This document shows positions 11,901 to 26,487 of a stretch of DNA of 64,000 nucleotides, in pieces. How positions within the stretch are numbered: position 1 is the stretch's first letter; each line of letters opens with the position of its first letter. A program made the translations under genes and the position numbers. The notes below the pieces were generated by a model. It saw only the letters and a program-made list of their open reading frames with translations, did not search any database and was not told the origin of the DNA. The DNA is from Dama dama (taxonomy: Eukaryota > Chordata > Mammalia > Artiodactyla > Cervidae): positions 53,581,001 to 53,645,000 of the forward strand of contig NC_083701.1 of the NCBI RefSeq assembly GCF_033118175.1, written 5' to 3'.

Positions 11901-14900
11901 GGTCCTTGAGTTATTTGCAAGTCCTCTATCATTTGCACCTGGTCTGAATGTGGAGATTTGGCCAAACTGACAAAGCTTGTGAGAAGCAGAAGCAGCTTGG
12001 GTGCTTGGTCTCCTGACTTCCTGTCAAGACTCAGCCCATTCACTGCTCCCACCTACACAATTCAGGCACAACAGAGTGCCTTGAGGGCTCCAGTGTCTCA
12101 ATGAATGTGACAGAAATGAGATAAAAGCAGTTCTAAAACCTTTGCCTATAGATCAATGTGTGATTTTTCCCCCCTACATTTATATGTATTAATAGTATCT
12201 CAGTGTTACCAGAGAAAAGGGGCTAGGCAGCCTGCTCTAAGGTCTCTTCTGACTGTGATTCTGTGATTTCATGAAATAATTTCTATCCATTCCTTTGTAT
12301 TAAAGAGAAGTAAATCTCAACTACAGAGGAGGAAAAAAGGAATCACTTGAAAGTTAAGCTTTCTATTTCCTGGCATCATTAGGGAAAGGATGACAGAAAG
12401 TCTGCTTTAAGAAATGAAAAATAAAACATTCACAATACTCAACTATACAGAAATAGACAAAATACTTACACTAAACGGTCCATACAAAATGTTAAATATT
12501 TGTTTATTTTAGTAGTCCTTTTATTTTATATAAGGAATCAATAAAATATTTCTAGAATATTATAGATTCATGCAAATGTAACTTAATTGAGAGCTCTGCC
12601 CCATAGAATGCTAGACAAATCATCTTTATTTCATTTAGCAAAACCTTCAAATTGCATGTTTTATAAAATTATATATACATATGTACATATATGTGTGCTG
12701 AATAGTAATTTATCCATTTGCCCATTTTATACATGTTTTCAATAAGCATGAAGTATCTTGGAAACTATGATTCGATTCTGTGTGAATTGGTTACCAGAAT
12801 ATAGAGGCTGGGTAGCCTAATCTCTGAAGTCTTATCTGACTGTGATTCTGTGATTTCAAGAAATAATATCTATCGATTTCTTTGTGTTTAAGAGAAGTAA
12901 ATTTCAACTACAGAGGAAATGAGCAGGACTTCCAGTCTTTTAAGGCAGGACCGAGATAACCCCACCAACGCTGCAGGAAGTTATATTAACTCTAATGACA
13001 TTGCTATTTCCTGCCCAAAATGTGGACAATACTTTTGGTAACCAGCAATGTTACCATCTGGTACAAAGTTAGAACATGGAGGAATTAGGATTCAAATCCT
13101 AGCCTGTTAATACATTATTGACTTTTTTGTTTCAGCTCTCTCCCATACACATGTGCAGTAGAAAAAGTGCCAAAATGCCTGTTGGGAAACTTGGGTTCTC
13201 CTCCTGACCTTTACTAAGCCATGGACCTCCAGGCTTCAGAGGTTTTTTTTTTTTTTTTTTCTTTAATATGTGCAAAATGAGGCAGCTAGATTAAGTAATA
13301 AAGTTCTCCAGTAATGAAGTTCTGTGATTTCAGCTCAATTACTATTAGACTTCTTCCATGTACCTCCTATTAATAAAGTCCATCATAGAAAAGTAAGCAG
13401 TTCTGTTAGGCCAAAAGAGAAAAGTATATTGGCCATGGTTTCTCCTTTTTTTAACTTTTTATTTTGTATTGGAATATAGCTGATTAACAATGATGGCCAT
13501 TGTTTCTATGTCAATGAACTATGCAACAGTCTATTTTTCCTTGCATAATATGGCTGGAAAATACTGGGAATCTCATCACATTGTAGAGGTTTTTAATATC
13601 ATTGAACCCATTACTCATGGGATATCACATCTCATCTATGAGTTATAAGAATATTTTTGTTTCCACATCAAAAACTTACCTCAAAATCCTCACATTTTTC
13701 CCATTTGAGCTTAGTGCCGTATTACTTCCATAGACATCAGTGAAGATTCTGCCTCGGATTGTTATTAGTGTACCTAAAAGCAAACAGGGAAAAAACTCAG
13801 TGTAAGATCATCTATCCATATATCCATACATTTAATATTAAAACTTTACAGATTTTCCCAATAAAACCAGCATTCAGACACTTACATCTTGTGTTCACTA
13901 TATCGTTTAGAACTGCTCTGAAAGTTCTAGTAGAAAAATAAACTATAAATAAATATGTATAGTATTAAAGAGGTATCTTTAAGTATTTACAGCTTAAGAG
14001 GTGTTTCGTGGAAGATAGGATGAATTATTCAATAAATATAGCTTGGGTCATGGGTGATTTATTTGAAAAAACATAAACAAGATCCCTACTTTATACCAAA
14101 AAATGAAGTAAATTCTAGGTGAAATAAAAATTAAATATAAATAATAAAACCACAAAAACCCTTGGAAACTAAGCAAAAATTTATGTAGTGTTTATATAGT
14201 CAGGATAGTGGGATCCTGACTATAAAATGAAGGGAGCATAAAATGAAGGGAGAAATAACAAAGGTTAAGATCTATAGATTTAATAATAAAAATTAAGTGA
14301 TGACAGAAACATCATTAACAGATTTAAAAAGCAAATAATAAATTAAAAAATATTTCCCATCAATATGACATATATATGACATACAGTCTTAAAATACAAA
14401 TAATTCTTGTAACTTAATATGGAAATAAATAACTAGCCTTAAATTAGCAAAGGGATGAATTGGTAACTTGTGAAAGAAGAATAAAAATCTTTAATAAATA
14501 CAAAATTAATTACATAAATCAAAGAAGTGGAAAAATTCGGAAAAAAACCCTATAATACTTTTCACATAAATTTTTTTTATGTGAAAAGGAAAAGGAGAAA
14601 AGCCCTTCTGCCTCCCAGTACCCAATGTCCACTGAGCTTGGAGGAAGTGAAGCCAGGGTCAGCCCCCTAGGGGCTGGTGTAGGAGTAGATTTTTCACATA
14701 AATTCTTGAAAATACAGAGTACCTAGAATTGTCAAGGTTTAATAAGAAGGACATTCTCACACATTCCTGTTGGAATTACAAACTGATGCAATTATAGTTA
14801 TTATAAAAGACATTGGAAGCCAACTAACATTCAACAGAGGGAAAGTTTAATATATTATAATAGATTCAGATGCAGCTGTTAAAAACATTAAACAATCTTT

Positions 14901-17900
14901 ATTTTATAATCAGAAAATGCTATTTATAAATTTTTAGGTATTATATATTTTATATACTAAAAATTAATTACTATAAACCAAAAAAGATATTTCGGTTGTT
15001 ATATAACAGACCTGGAGTTCCAGATAAAGGCGTGATGCTCCTTATTGTTGGGGTTCTGAAACTTTTTGCCTGCAAAATAATACTGTTGATAAACAATCTT
15101 ATCTCTATCTTGTTCCTAGTTTTATGAAATAGCTCTGCTTCTTTCATTATTTTATATTTGAACAACAGCCATAATATGAGTATGAAAATATTATTTTTTA
15201 TATATAAGAAATAGAGTTTAGAATATTACTCTGATTATTCAAAAATTTTTTCCCTGTCCCTAAAAATCATCTTTCATTTCAAAGTGCTTCTTTTTGAAGG
15301 TTTCAAATTCAGTCAACCTTTTGTCATCAGTGTAAGTCAAACCACAGTAATAAAGCTGTCAAGTAAAGACTTTTAAGAATTTGGTGAAATAAAATTAAAG
15401 AAAGCCTACATGGGTTTTCACCCTTTATGGGTTACACTCATAAAAAAAAAATAGTAAAGCATTTTTCAAAAACATAGAAGCAAAACTTGGGAAGAGTTCA
15501 TCAAAATAAGTTTTAGTAACTAAGCTCATGATAACTCCCCAGAGTTACTTAGACCACCACCAGACTTAGACCACCACCAGACACATTAGTAAAATCAACA
15601 TTTTATTAATCATTGGCTATTATTATTCAATCAAGTAAGCATATGCCAACTTCGTTTGAAAATAAAAAATGAAAAATAATTAGCACAAAAGGGAAATGTA
15701 CTATAATTGAAAAAAAAATTAACTCTGAACAGGTAAAAAGCAGAACTGATGGACAGATAAAGATTCCTCAATGACTGGGGTACATGCAGATCAAAATCCA
15801 CACCTAGAAGCAAATAATACAGGAGAAAACAAGCTATAAATAGATCAAGAAGAGTCCATCTGCACAAAGAAAAGGGTGCTTCAGTAAATGGAAGAGGACA
15901 GGAACATGGGCAGGATTTTAAAGGAATAACTGAAGTTTTTGGAGGAGCAATATTGCTGGTAGAGAATAGGATGACCTCTGCACGGATACAAAAATTATAC
16001 AAGCAAAATAACCTAGCATGAAGTAGACTGTCAGTGAATGGCAGCTATCTCCCTCCCTACCCCTTCTCATTCAGGAACAACCTAAAAGAAAGATGCTCAG
16101 GTACTTGAAGTAAAAGGACTTTTTTTTTCCAGACTGCCAATAAGAGATAAATTTTGAACTTTGAGGCTAAGGATGACTTTGGACTCATTCTTTCACACTT
16201 TAGAAATGCTTGATGGAGAATCTATGTAAAAGTAGTAAGAAGTAAAACACCCAGTCAAAATACCACTTTTTAAATTTTTTTAATTTTGAGCAAAACACCA
16301 CTTTTAGAGGTAGAATAATAGAGAAGGTAGAGGAAGAGAAGCTAGAAGAACTGCCAAATTGTGTGCAAATCAATCTAAGTCAAAGTATACTCATATAAAT
16401 TATATCTGAGCAAAAAATAATTGAAGAGTGCATATTAAACAACAGATTAGTTACTATTATAATTTGAGGAGACAGATCAGAAACAGATTTTCAATTTAAT
16501 ACACCATCAGCAAAGAATCAGTGAAGATGGCAGAGAAAATTATTTTATAGAAAACAGAAAAAGAAGATAGAAGATTCTGAAAATTAAGAATAATTAACCT
16601 GAAATACAACAGCAGTCAAGGATAATGATTTATCATGATAAATGAAATATCATAAAAAAAAAGTAGTATGAGAATTAGATGCTACAAATGTGTAATTTTG
16701 TAATGGGTTTTAAACAATTCAATAAAAGTGTGCAAAAGTTATTGGTCCTCAGTAAGAACAAAAAGAGTGAGCACCCTTAGAGACTTTAAAGCAACTGGAC
16801 ACTGCTGTCAGGCTTTCATTGTATTTTACATGATACCGAGCCATGTTATGAATATTGATCTAAAAGATGGTGTGTGTGTCCAACTCTGCAACACCATGGA
16901 CTGTGGCTGGCCAAGCTCCTCTGTCTATGGGATTCTCCAGGCAAGAACACTGGAGTGAGTTGCCATTTACTACTCCAGGGGACCTTCCCAAACTGCCCCA
17001 AGGATCAAACCCATGCATCCTGTGTCTCCTGCACTGGCAGGCAGATTCTTCACCACTGCACCACCTGGGAAACAACTAAAAACTGGGCACATCTAACTGA
17101 GAAGGAGGAGTGGGAGGATATATGTGTTGGGAGTGGGAAGGGGTAGCAGATTTATTTCAAACATGGCTATCATCTTCCTCTCCCCATATCCTCATCTGCA
17201 GTGTGTCTTGGCAGCTCTTCTTAGTGTGAGCCATGAAAACAGACTGGCTTGGAACTTGCTTTGGCCGCTAGAATGTGGTACAAGCAGCATGACATTTTTG
17301 AGACTAGGCCTAAAGGCTCCCTGCACACTTCTGCTCTTCTGAGGAATCCCTGCCTCTAGTATCTGATAAGTTGGGCTACTTTGTGGAGGGCAGAGACACT
17401 ACCCAGAACAAAGCCTAATTAGCTGGATTGTTCCAGCTGAAGCCCTCCAAAGTACCCAGTCCTGCCTAACCCACAGCTGACCACAGACACAGGAGTAAGT
17501 TCAGCAGAGACCAGTCTAGCTCTGTCCAGAAGAACCACACAGCTGACCCATGAATACATAGACAATATGAACAGTTGCTGCTTGAAGCTACTAACCTTGG
17601 GACTTGTGTTATGCAATACTAGTGAATAGATGTAGGAAAACAGGTGTTAAAATCTCATCCTACATTGTAAGAATAAAGCAGATAATAAACGTTAAAGACT
17701 CAGAAACAGCAATAAACATATTTCTTAATAAGCGTATTATTTAGAAATATCACAACAGATAATATGAAATACTTCTACATACATTAAAAGTAATACTTCC
17801 CTGGTGGTCCAATGGTTAAGAATCTGCTTGCCAATGCAAGGAACACAGGTTCGATCCCTGGTCTAGGAAAATCCCACAGGCTTCAAGGCAACTAAGTCCA

Positions 17901-20900
17901 TGTGCCACAATCACTGAAGCCCGTGCACTGCAGTGAAGAGGAGACTCTGTCTGCTAGAGAAGGCCAGCGCAGCAACAAAGACCCAGTGCAACCAAAATAA
18001 ATGTCTTTTCAATTTTTTAAAAACCATAAAAAATTCTTCTTGTTTAGAAATACAACAATAAAAAGCTAAAGTTATTGAAAGTGGGGGAACGTGGAGAATG
18101 AGCATGAGGTAGAGTGAGTAGTCAAGAAGGTCCTGTTTGTTTTAATTAACCTTGTAGAACCAGTTCAGTTTTTCATTATGTAGAACTATAACTTTGTTAA
18201 ATAAAAAAAAATTTGATTTTCTATATTACATTTTCAGGCCACACACCACTAAAATTAGAAATTATTAAAAGACAAAAATAATATAAGAAGATTCAGTTGC
18301 ATGGCATTAAATCTCTTATTTTTGTCTTAATCAGAGAAAAAGTACAGAGCATCAGTCAGCAAATATAACCTGCGCTCCTGCTAAGTGCCGAATGTTATAC
18401 TTGTTCTAGGGACAAAACATTGAATAAAACCCTCTAACCGAGAAAAACACATTAAAATATAATCACTGCACAGTGGATTAGGTGCTAAAATAGTAATAAA
18501 TGGGATACATAGATAAAACACTATATGGTAATAACTATGTGCTGGTTCTTCCTGATCACCTTATTAATATCATTTAATCCTCTATTTTACATGATGTGAT
18601 GAGATAATCTCCATTTTACATATCTCCATTTTATAGAAAATGAAGAGACCAAGGCAGAGCTTCACTATGACCAAGTCAGAATAGATAATGAAGTCTGTAT
18701 ATGAACCCTGATTAGCACTGAGCCACTATACAGTTGAGGAACACAAGGGAAATCACTTAGCTCTCTGCATGGGGGAGTTTTCAGAGTCCTGAGCAAAGAG
18801 AAGGACTCACTAAGCAGAAGTGAGTAAGATGTATGGGTCCTTGGTCAGGGAGAATGTTTGGAGACACTGCTGGAAACAATTAGTTCCAGACTATGAAGTA
18901 ATAGAGGAAACCTACAGATAATGGGTAAAGGAGAGATACTGAGCGGGGGAAAGACATAAAAACATGCATGGTTTTGAACACAGCATCTGAATGGTGCCAT
19001 CAAAAAGGATGGAGAGGCCAACGTGCCACAGCGATAGTGGGTGAGAAATGACAAGACCAGAAATGAAACCAAGGAAACGGCAGGAAAGAAGATAAGGGGA
19101 CGATGAACTTCAGAGCTAAGTTGGAGGGTAAGATCATCATGGTTTGGTTTCTGAATAGCTCTGGAGATGAAGATGAAGGCAAGGAAGACACTAAGTATGT
19201 AACAGGCTTCTAGCTTGAGACGTGTGATAAATATCAGAAATTTTCCAGTAGTCATGTATGGATGTGAGAGTTGGACCACAAAGAAAGCTGAATGCCAAAG
19301 AATTGATACTTTTGAACTGTGGTGTTGGAGAAGACTCTTGAGAGTCCCTTGGACTGCAAGGAGATCCAACCAGTCCATTCTAAAGGAAATCAGTTCAGAA
19401 TATTCTTTGGAAAGACTGATGCCGAAGCTGAAACTCCAATATTTTGGCCACCTGATACAAAGAACTGACTCATTGGAAAAGACCCTGATGCTGGGAAAGA
19501 TTGAAGGCAGGAGGAGAAGGGGACAACAGAGGATGAGATAGTTGGCTGGCATCACTAACTCAAGGGACATGAGTTCGAGCAAACTCCAGGAGTTGGTGAT
19601 GGACAGGGAAGCCTGGCGTGCTGCAGTTCATGAGGTTGCAAAGAGTTGGACACGACTGAACAACTGAACTGAAGTTTAAGGAGGAATACTAAATGTCCAA
19701 TTTGAGATTAGTTGAATTGAGGTTGCTTTGGAGCCATTTAGGTGTTTTATTCTGGCAAACAAAAGATGGCTCCCAATTTAGGAAGAGAAAAGTGAGCCAG
19801 AGATATTTGGGAATCATATGTTTGAGAATCATAGGCTCTTCTTGAGGACAGAAGTCATTACTAATTTCCTCAGCATTTTGTCTTATATTGGAATGTTACA
19901 GCACTCAGTAATCAACAATTTAAAACATAAATACAATTTTTAAATTACATGAGATGGTCTGTAGAAGAAAATATTATGAACACCTATATTTAGGGTAACT
20001 AAATTTTGAATGATTTTAGTCTACATGCAGTCGCATTTGTGCTCAGTACATCAGAAAATACAAGGAAAGAGAAAATAATTATGTTTCTATTTAAAATGAA
20101 GATGAGGGACTTGCCTGGTGGTCCAGTGGCTAAGACTCCATGCTCCCAACTCAGGGGGCTTGGGTTTAAACCCTGGTCAGGGAACTAGATCCCACATGCC
20201 ACAACTAAGAGTTCTCAAGCCACAGCTAAAGATTCTGCATGCCACAACTAAAAAAAAAAAACAAAAAACCCACATGCTGCAACTAAGACCCAATATAGTC
20301 AAATAAATACATATTTTAAAAAATAAAATGAAGCTGAGTCTGATAAAAACAGAAAAAGGGAAATCAAAGTAAGAGCAGAAATGGAGAAAGTGAAAAAACA
20401 GTATGAACAAGAAAACAATTTGAAAGTAAAAAAGCTGAATTCATTAATAAAATTAATTTGAAAAGCAAAACAGGAAATGGTAAGATTTCATTACTATAGA
20501 AGATAATTTAAACTGGGTGAAATTATCCTTAGCTACATGCTAGTAAATTTTTTAATGTGGAAACAGATAACAATTTGTAAATTAAAAAATAAAAATCCAG
20601 TTCTGAAAGAAACCAAGCACAAGATCAATTACACGTAAGTGAGAGAGAAAATGCCACCTACGCTGAAGATGCAGGCCCGGCTGCCGACGTGACCTTTGCA
20701 GGTATTATTTTCTGTAACAGGAACCCCATCCACACTGACTCTAACAGTGTAGGAATCTTCTGGCATTGCTCTGGAAGGCAAATGGAAAATACATATGGAA
20801 TGCAAAACTCTGTTATTTATTCATTCATGAAAAATACCACCCCAGACTACATGTCATTTTGGTAAAAAAAAAAAAAAAGTGTCTGAAAGTCTAACTGTTG

Positions 20901-23900
20901 TATGTGTGTGCATGCATGCTAAGTCACTGTTGTACAACTGTGCTGTTGTAGAATTAAATTCAAAATTAATTGTGCTTCTGTGCAATTCAATTCAATTCTA
21001 TATTATGGAAAGTTGCTCTCCATCCTGAACTCTGTACTGCAAATTCTCACATCATGGATCTCAGGCAAATGCTTATTCTAACCAATGCACCAGTCATTGA
21101 GAAGAAAATAATAACAATCATTTAAAATTGTAACATATCACGTTGGTACAATTATTTTATGCTTTGCTTTTTAAAAAGTTTTAATCATGTTTCTCCCTAA
21201 GTAAGCTGCAAAACAGTCAACAAGCCTAATACAGATAGAATCCTCTGGAATACAGGCTACCTGTCTCAGTATTCAAAGTGGCCATTTAAAATGATTAATT
21301 TTTCTCCTAAGTTGCTAATAACAAACATCAATTTGAGTTGATAGTAAAGAACTTGAAATGTCAATCTACAAAATGATCATCTTTAATCTTAATGAGCATG
21401 TCAAGATTCTGAACAAAATTAATCAAACCAGACAGGAAGGTATAATTTTGATACTTTGAGGAGCATCATTGCAATTTAATATTGGCCATTTATCTTCTAA
21501 AAGAGATCAATAATGATTCGATAATAGCTCTAATAACCTAGGAAAGGATATAGAACACATTTTGATCATGCCAGTATGTGGAAAGAGTACTACAAGTGAA
21601 TATAATAAAGATATAAAATAGTCTAAACATCATGGAGTCAAAAATAATAACTGATAATCAGAAAAATATTATTGCAATTGCCAGAGTGATAAAACTATTA
21701 TAAAAATAATATGTATAACTGTGGTTCTGATATGATGAAAATGATGTTATTAAAGACACTTTACAACATACCTAGTATAACATGTAATATGGGTTGAATG
21801 ACTTGCATCTTTTTCTACATCACAAGAAATTGATCGGAAAGAAGAAATTAATTGCACTCTGTTTCCCAATTCAGCATTGTCAACTCCATAGTCAAACTGG
21901 TTTGCTTGAGCAAAACCTGGAAGAGTAAAAACACTCAATTATTACTAATGGAACTCTGTTTTCAAGGATCTAACAATTATCATTTTGTATTGAATCACCA
22001 AATGAATATGGAAGAGTATTGATGTAAGCAGTTAATCTACTTCACATTTACCCCTGTGATTGTAATCCGCTTTGAAAACATAAAAATTAGCCTATAATTA
22101 ATTAATTCATGAAAGCAATGCTTTCAAATCTATTATCTGTCAGGTGTTGTTAAAGGCATTGAAATCAAATGGCTTATATCCCACTAATGGGAGAGATGGG
22201 TGAAGAAATAGACAATATACAAATATATACCACCAGATGTTGTATCTGGTGGGGATAACTACTATGAAAATAGCAGGCAAAGGGGCACAGAAAGAGCAGA
22301 CAAAGTGAACAGGATTTTATAAGGCATGCGGGGGTGAGGGGTGTCTTTACCTTGAGTACCTATAAAGCAATATCTGAGGTAAGGACTTGCAGGTGGAGAG
22401 TTTGAGAGTTGATCCCTTAGGGACATGAGAGAAGAAAACCTGAAGAAGAAAATCTGGATTCCACTGAAGGCAGCTGGGGCTGAAAGACTTTTAAGGAAAA
22501 TACAGATAGCCTCTCAGAAGCAAAGAATCAATGAGAAGAAGCATATATTCATCAAACTCTCTCCCATTCACTGAGGGTTCCCCATGGGGGAAATGATTTT
22601 TCCTGCACTTTCAGGCTGCACATAGGTATATGCCATCTAGGTTCCAACGCCACTGCATCCATGAAGCCCTGGGACAAAGACACAACTGTGGGACCTGGAG
22701 GCGAGAGCTGGAAGCATGGATTGAGTCAGGGTACACAGGGAACGTTTTGCCACAGCTGTGCCTAGAATAAGAGGTGGGAACCAGGATGTGCGGCTGAGTA
22801 AAAAAGGCATCTAATAGAGCTGACTCCTTGTGCCATACAGGTATGCTCATGAATGCTAAGTCACTTCAGTCGTGTCTGACTCGGCAACCCTATGGATTGT
22901 AGCCTGCCAGGCTCCTCTGTCCATGGGATTCTCCAGGCTAAAATACTGGAATGCCCTGCTACACCCTTCTCCAGTAGACCTTCCCGACCCAGGGATCGAA
23001 CCCGTGTCTCTTACATCTCCCGCATGGGCAGGTGGGTTGTTTACCACTAGTGCCACCTGGAAAGCCCACAGATATGCTCAGACCCTACATTTGAAGTAGA
23101 ATGCATTATCAAGTCTACCAGACAGTGGTCAGCTAAGAGCTCTGCTAAAGATGTAATAGAGGGACTTTCCTGGTGATCCAGTGGTTAAGAATTCACCATC
23201 CAGTGCAGGGTACATGGGTTCAATCCCTGGTCAGGAAACTAAGATCACATCTGCCTCGGGGCGACTAAGACCTAATGCAGCCAAATAAATCAATAAAGTA
23301 TTTTCTAAAAGCTTTAACACAACAGGGTTAATGACAAGCAACAGGCCTCACCAATTGGCCCTGAGGCTACAATTACTATTTGTTTGACCTCTCTCTGCCA
23401 TTGTACTTTCCCTACCCATAAGCCAGAACTTCAGCTGATGGAGTGATGCTAACCTTCATCATGAGGATCTGAGCCCTTTTTTTTTTCTTCCCCATTTGTG
23501 GTTGTGGCTGCCGCCTATGCTTATTGACAGTGATCACTGCACATGGAAGCCAAGAGACGCCCCAAGAATACCACAAATTCCAGACACACTCCTCCTTCTC
23601 TGTATTAAGGAAAAACAACCCTGCCTCTTCAGGATCATCAGAAGTGACTATCTCTAGCAGTCCACTGCTTACGTTTGCTGAATTCAAACTGACAGGACAG
23701 TAGCGGTAGTTTCAGTTCAGTGGAACCCAGACCGGGATCCCTGCCAGAAGCATCCTCTATCTGGAAACTCAGACCCAGAACCCAGGAGAACCTAAAATTG
23801 CAGGGACAAAAGGCACAGATTCAATCTTTTGATTACTGGAAGTGGTAAGGACAGGCAGTAGCCCTTCATTCCCAGCTCCATGTACCCATCTGTTGGGAAA

Positions 23901-26450
23901 CAACAGTACGGACCTGCTACTGGCTCAGTGCCTTTGGCTCTGATGACGGACAGCGTCCCACCTCACAGGATGTTGTTCCCAAGCTGGGCTCTTAGTCTTG
24001 CCAGCTGTAGGCTGTTCCATCATTCTGTTGGGTCACATGTTTCAGGATGATGCAAGGTTCATGGTCATGTGCCCATTATCACAACTTTTTCACCATAAAA
24101 TATGTTCCTTGTTCTGAGACCCTATTTTGTGAAATCTTATGGCTCTTTATGGAATTTCATGGTATTTTGTGGAATTATACTCTCAGAAGATGAGACCAGC
24201 AAAGGGACTATAGAAAGAGAAGGCAAAAGCCTTCTGTGGAGCGGGTGTCAGTACCAGCAGTAATGAATCTCTGCTTGTCCACGAGGGAAGGAAAGTGATG
24301 CAGCTGACATGACTGAGTGACTGGGTGGGATTCCTGAGGATGGCCCCTACTGAGACTATCCTACACGCTGGTCTCTGCTACTGACAGGGCAGGTAGTCAG
24401 CAGCAGCAGTAGGTAGCTGAGTGCTGGTGAAAAGAGATCCGAGTGTTGGCCCATGCATAGCCTTCCCCCATGGCCCTCTGTTCATAGGCTCATTGGACAA
24501 GCACTCAAGTAGCCAAGGAGAGAAGCTTCTGAACGAGTCATCTAGTCAACCCAGTTGTTCTGCTATCTCTGCCTCGTGGAAATTAACTTGAGACCTATAG
24601 GTTTGTGGCCTTCCCTGGTGGCTCAGAGGGTGAAGAATCTGCCTGCAGTGTGGGAGACCTGGGTTCGATCCCTGGGTCATTGTATCAGAGGTTCATCCAA
24701 TGCCAGGGCCATAAACTAGAGCTGTGGGAACACTGCATGCTAGGGCACAGTGCCGTTTACAGGAAAGGGTGTCCGGACCCTGACGTCTTGGGCTGGAATC
24801 TCAGCTTCAGCAATTCCTTGCTGTCTGAACCTGAGCCTTAGCTTTAGACATAAACTCTCTTAGTCGTTTTTCATCAGAAAAATGACCATAATAATCTACT
24901 TAGCAGGAATTACCAGGAAGACTAGATGAGGCCTCATATATGGTACTTGACATGGTGCCTGGCTCCTAGGTTAAGAGCGCAGTTGATAAATACTCAGTTG
25001 ATATATACTATATTTTAAGTCAGGCTTCCCAGGTGGCTTTCGTAGTAAAGAACCCACCTGTCAACGCAGGAGGCATAAGAGATGCGGGTTTGATCCCTGG
25101 GTTGGGAAGATCCCCTAGAGGAGGAAATGGCAACCCACTCTAGTATTCTTGCCTGGAAAATTCCATGGACAGAGGAGCCTGGCAGGCTATGGTCCACAGG
25201 GTCGCAAAGAGTCAAATACAGCTAAAGCAACTTAGCATGCATATATGCATATTTTAAGTCATAAAATATTGATAGTTATTATTAGTGAGATTCCCTGGTG
25301 GCTCAGACAGTAAAGCGTCTGCCTGCAATGTGGGAGACCCAGGTTCGATCCCTGGGTTGGGAAGATCCCCTGGAGAAGGAAATGGCAACCCACTCCAGTA
25401 CTCTTGTCTAGAAAATTCCATGGATGTAGGAGCCTGGTGGGCTACAGTCCATAGGGTTGCAAAGAGTCAGACACGACTGAGCGACTTCACTTCACTTTAA
25501 AATACTTTTAAAATAATAACAAAACATATAAGTGAGAGGCCAGGATCTGAACCATGACTGTGATGCCAACCTGGCACCCTTGTGATATTCAGAGAAAAAT
25601 AATATTTAAAAATGCACATTACAAAGCTATTCTCAGTTATCCAATGTAACTTCCTCTAGAACCTATGTTCTTAGCACCTCTTCTTTATAGGTAGAAAAAG
25701 TAAGCAGAAACTAAACAAAGGGTAGGGATTTTAATAAACATCTTCTCTTCTTCTAAACTTAAAACTTAACCAAAAAGGACTCATCCAATATAGGCTAAAG
25801 TACAAACATATCAATTTGACATGTGAAAGATACCTGCAGTGAGTTTGCAATGTAGGAAGGCAGTTGCTGTGCAAATGGAATTTTGAGAAGATACATGAAA
25901 ACACAGAAAAGCAAACTACTTGCAAAGCCACTTTTTCCTTTGGCCAATTTCTGCTTATCTCTGTACTTCACATTGAGTTTGGAACACTCAGACAGGCTGC
26001 TGGCCACTAACTAAAGAACAGAGTTTTACTTGTGGTGTGGCTCAGGATGAGATATGTGTATTTACTTTCCTGTTAGGCACACGTCACATCAATGATACGG
26101 TAATATCAGATATGTTCTTCAGCATTTCTATGACAAATACAAATCTAAAAAATAACACCAACAAAAGATGATATTGTTTCTAGCTTAGGAATTGTTTCAA
26201 TGTGTTTTTTATATATGTCTCATATATTTGTGACATATACATGTGCTCAGTCATGTCTGACTCTTTGCGACCCCATGGACTGCAGCCTGCCAGGCTCCTC
26301 TGACCATGGAATTTCCCAAGCAAGAATACTGGATTCGGTTGCCATTTCCTACTCCAGGGGATCTTCCCAACCCAGGGATTGAATCCACACTCCTGCATCT
26401 CCTACACTGACAGGTAGATTCTTTACCACTGAGCAACTGAGAAGCCCTAT

Positions 26451-26487
<37 letters not shown>

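Noticed and set aside
18845..19582. 245-aa open frame on the minus strand, the longest in the window
   Set aside because: Its C-terminal-coordinate half is the antisense of the BovB 3' end at 19233-19675. The same peptide pattern recurs antisense to the other BovB copies at 33.9, 42.8, 48.9 and 52 kb. No domain or splice support.
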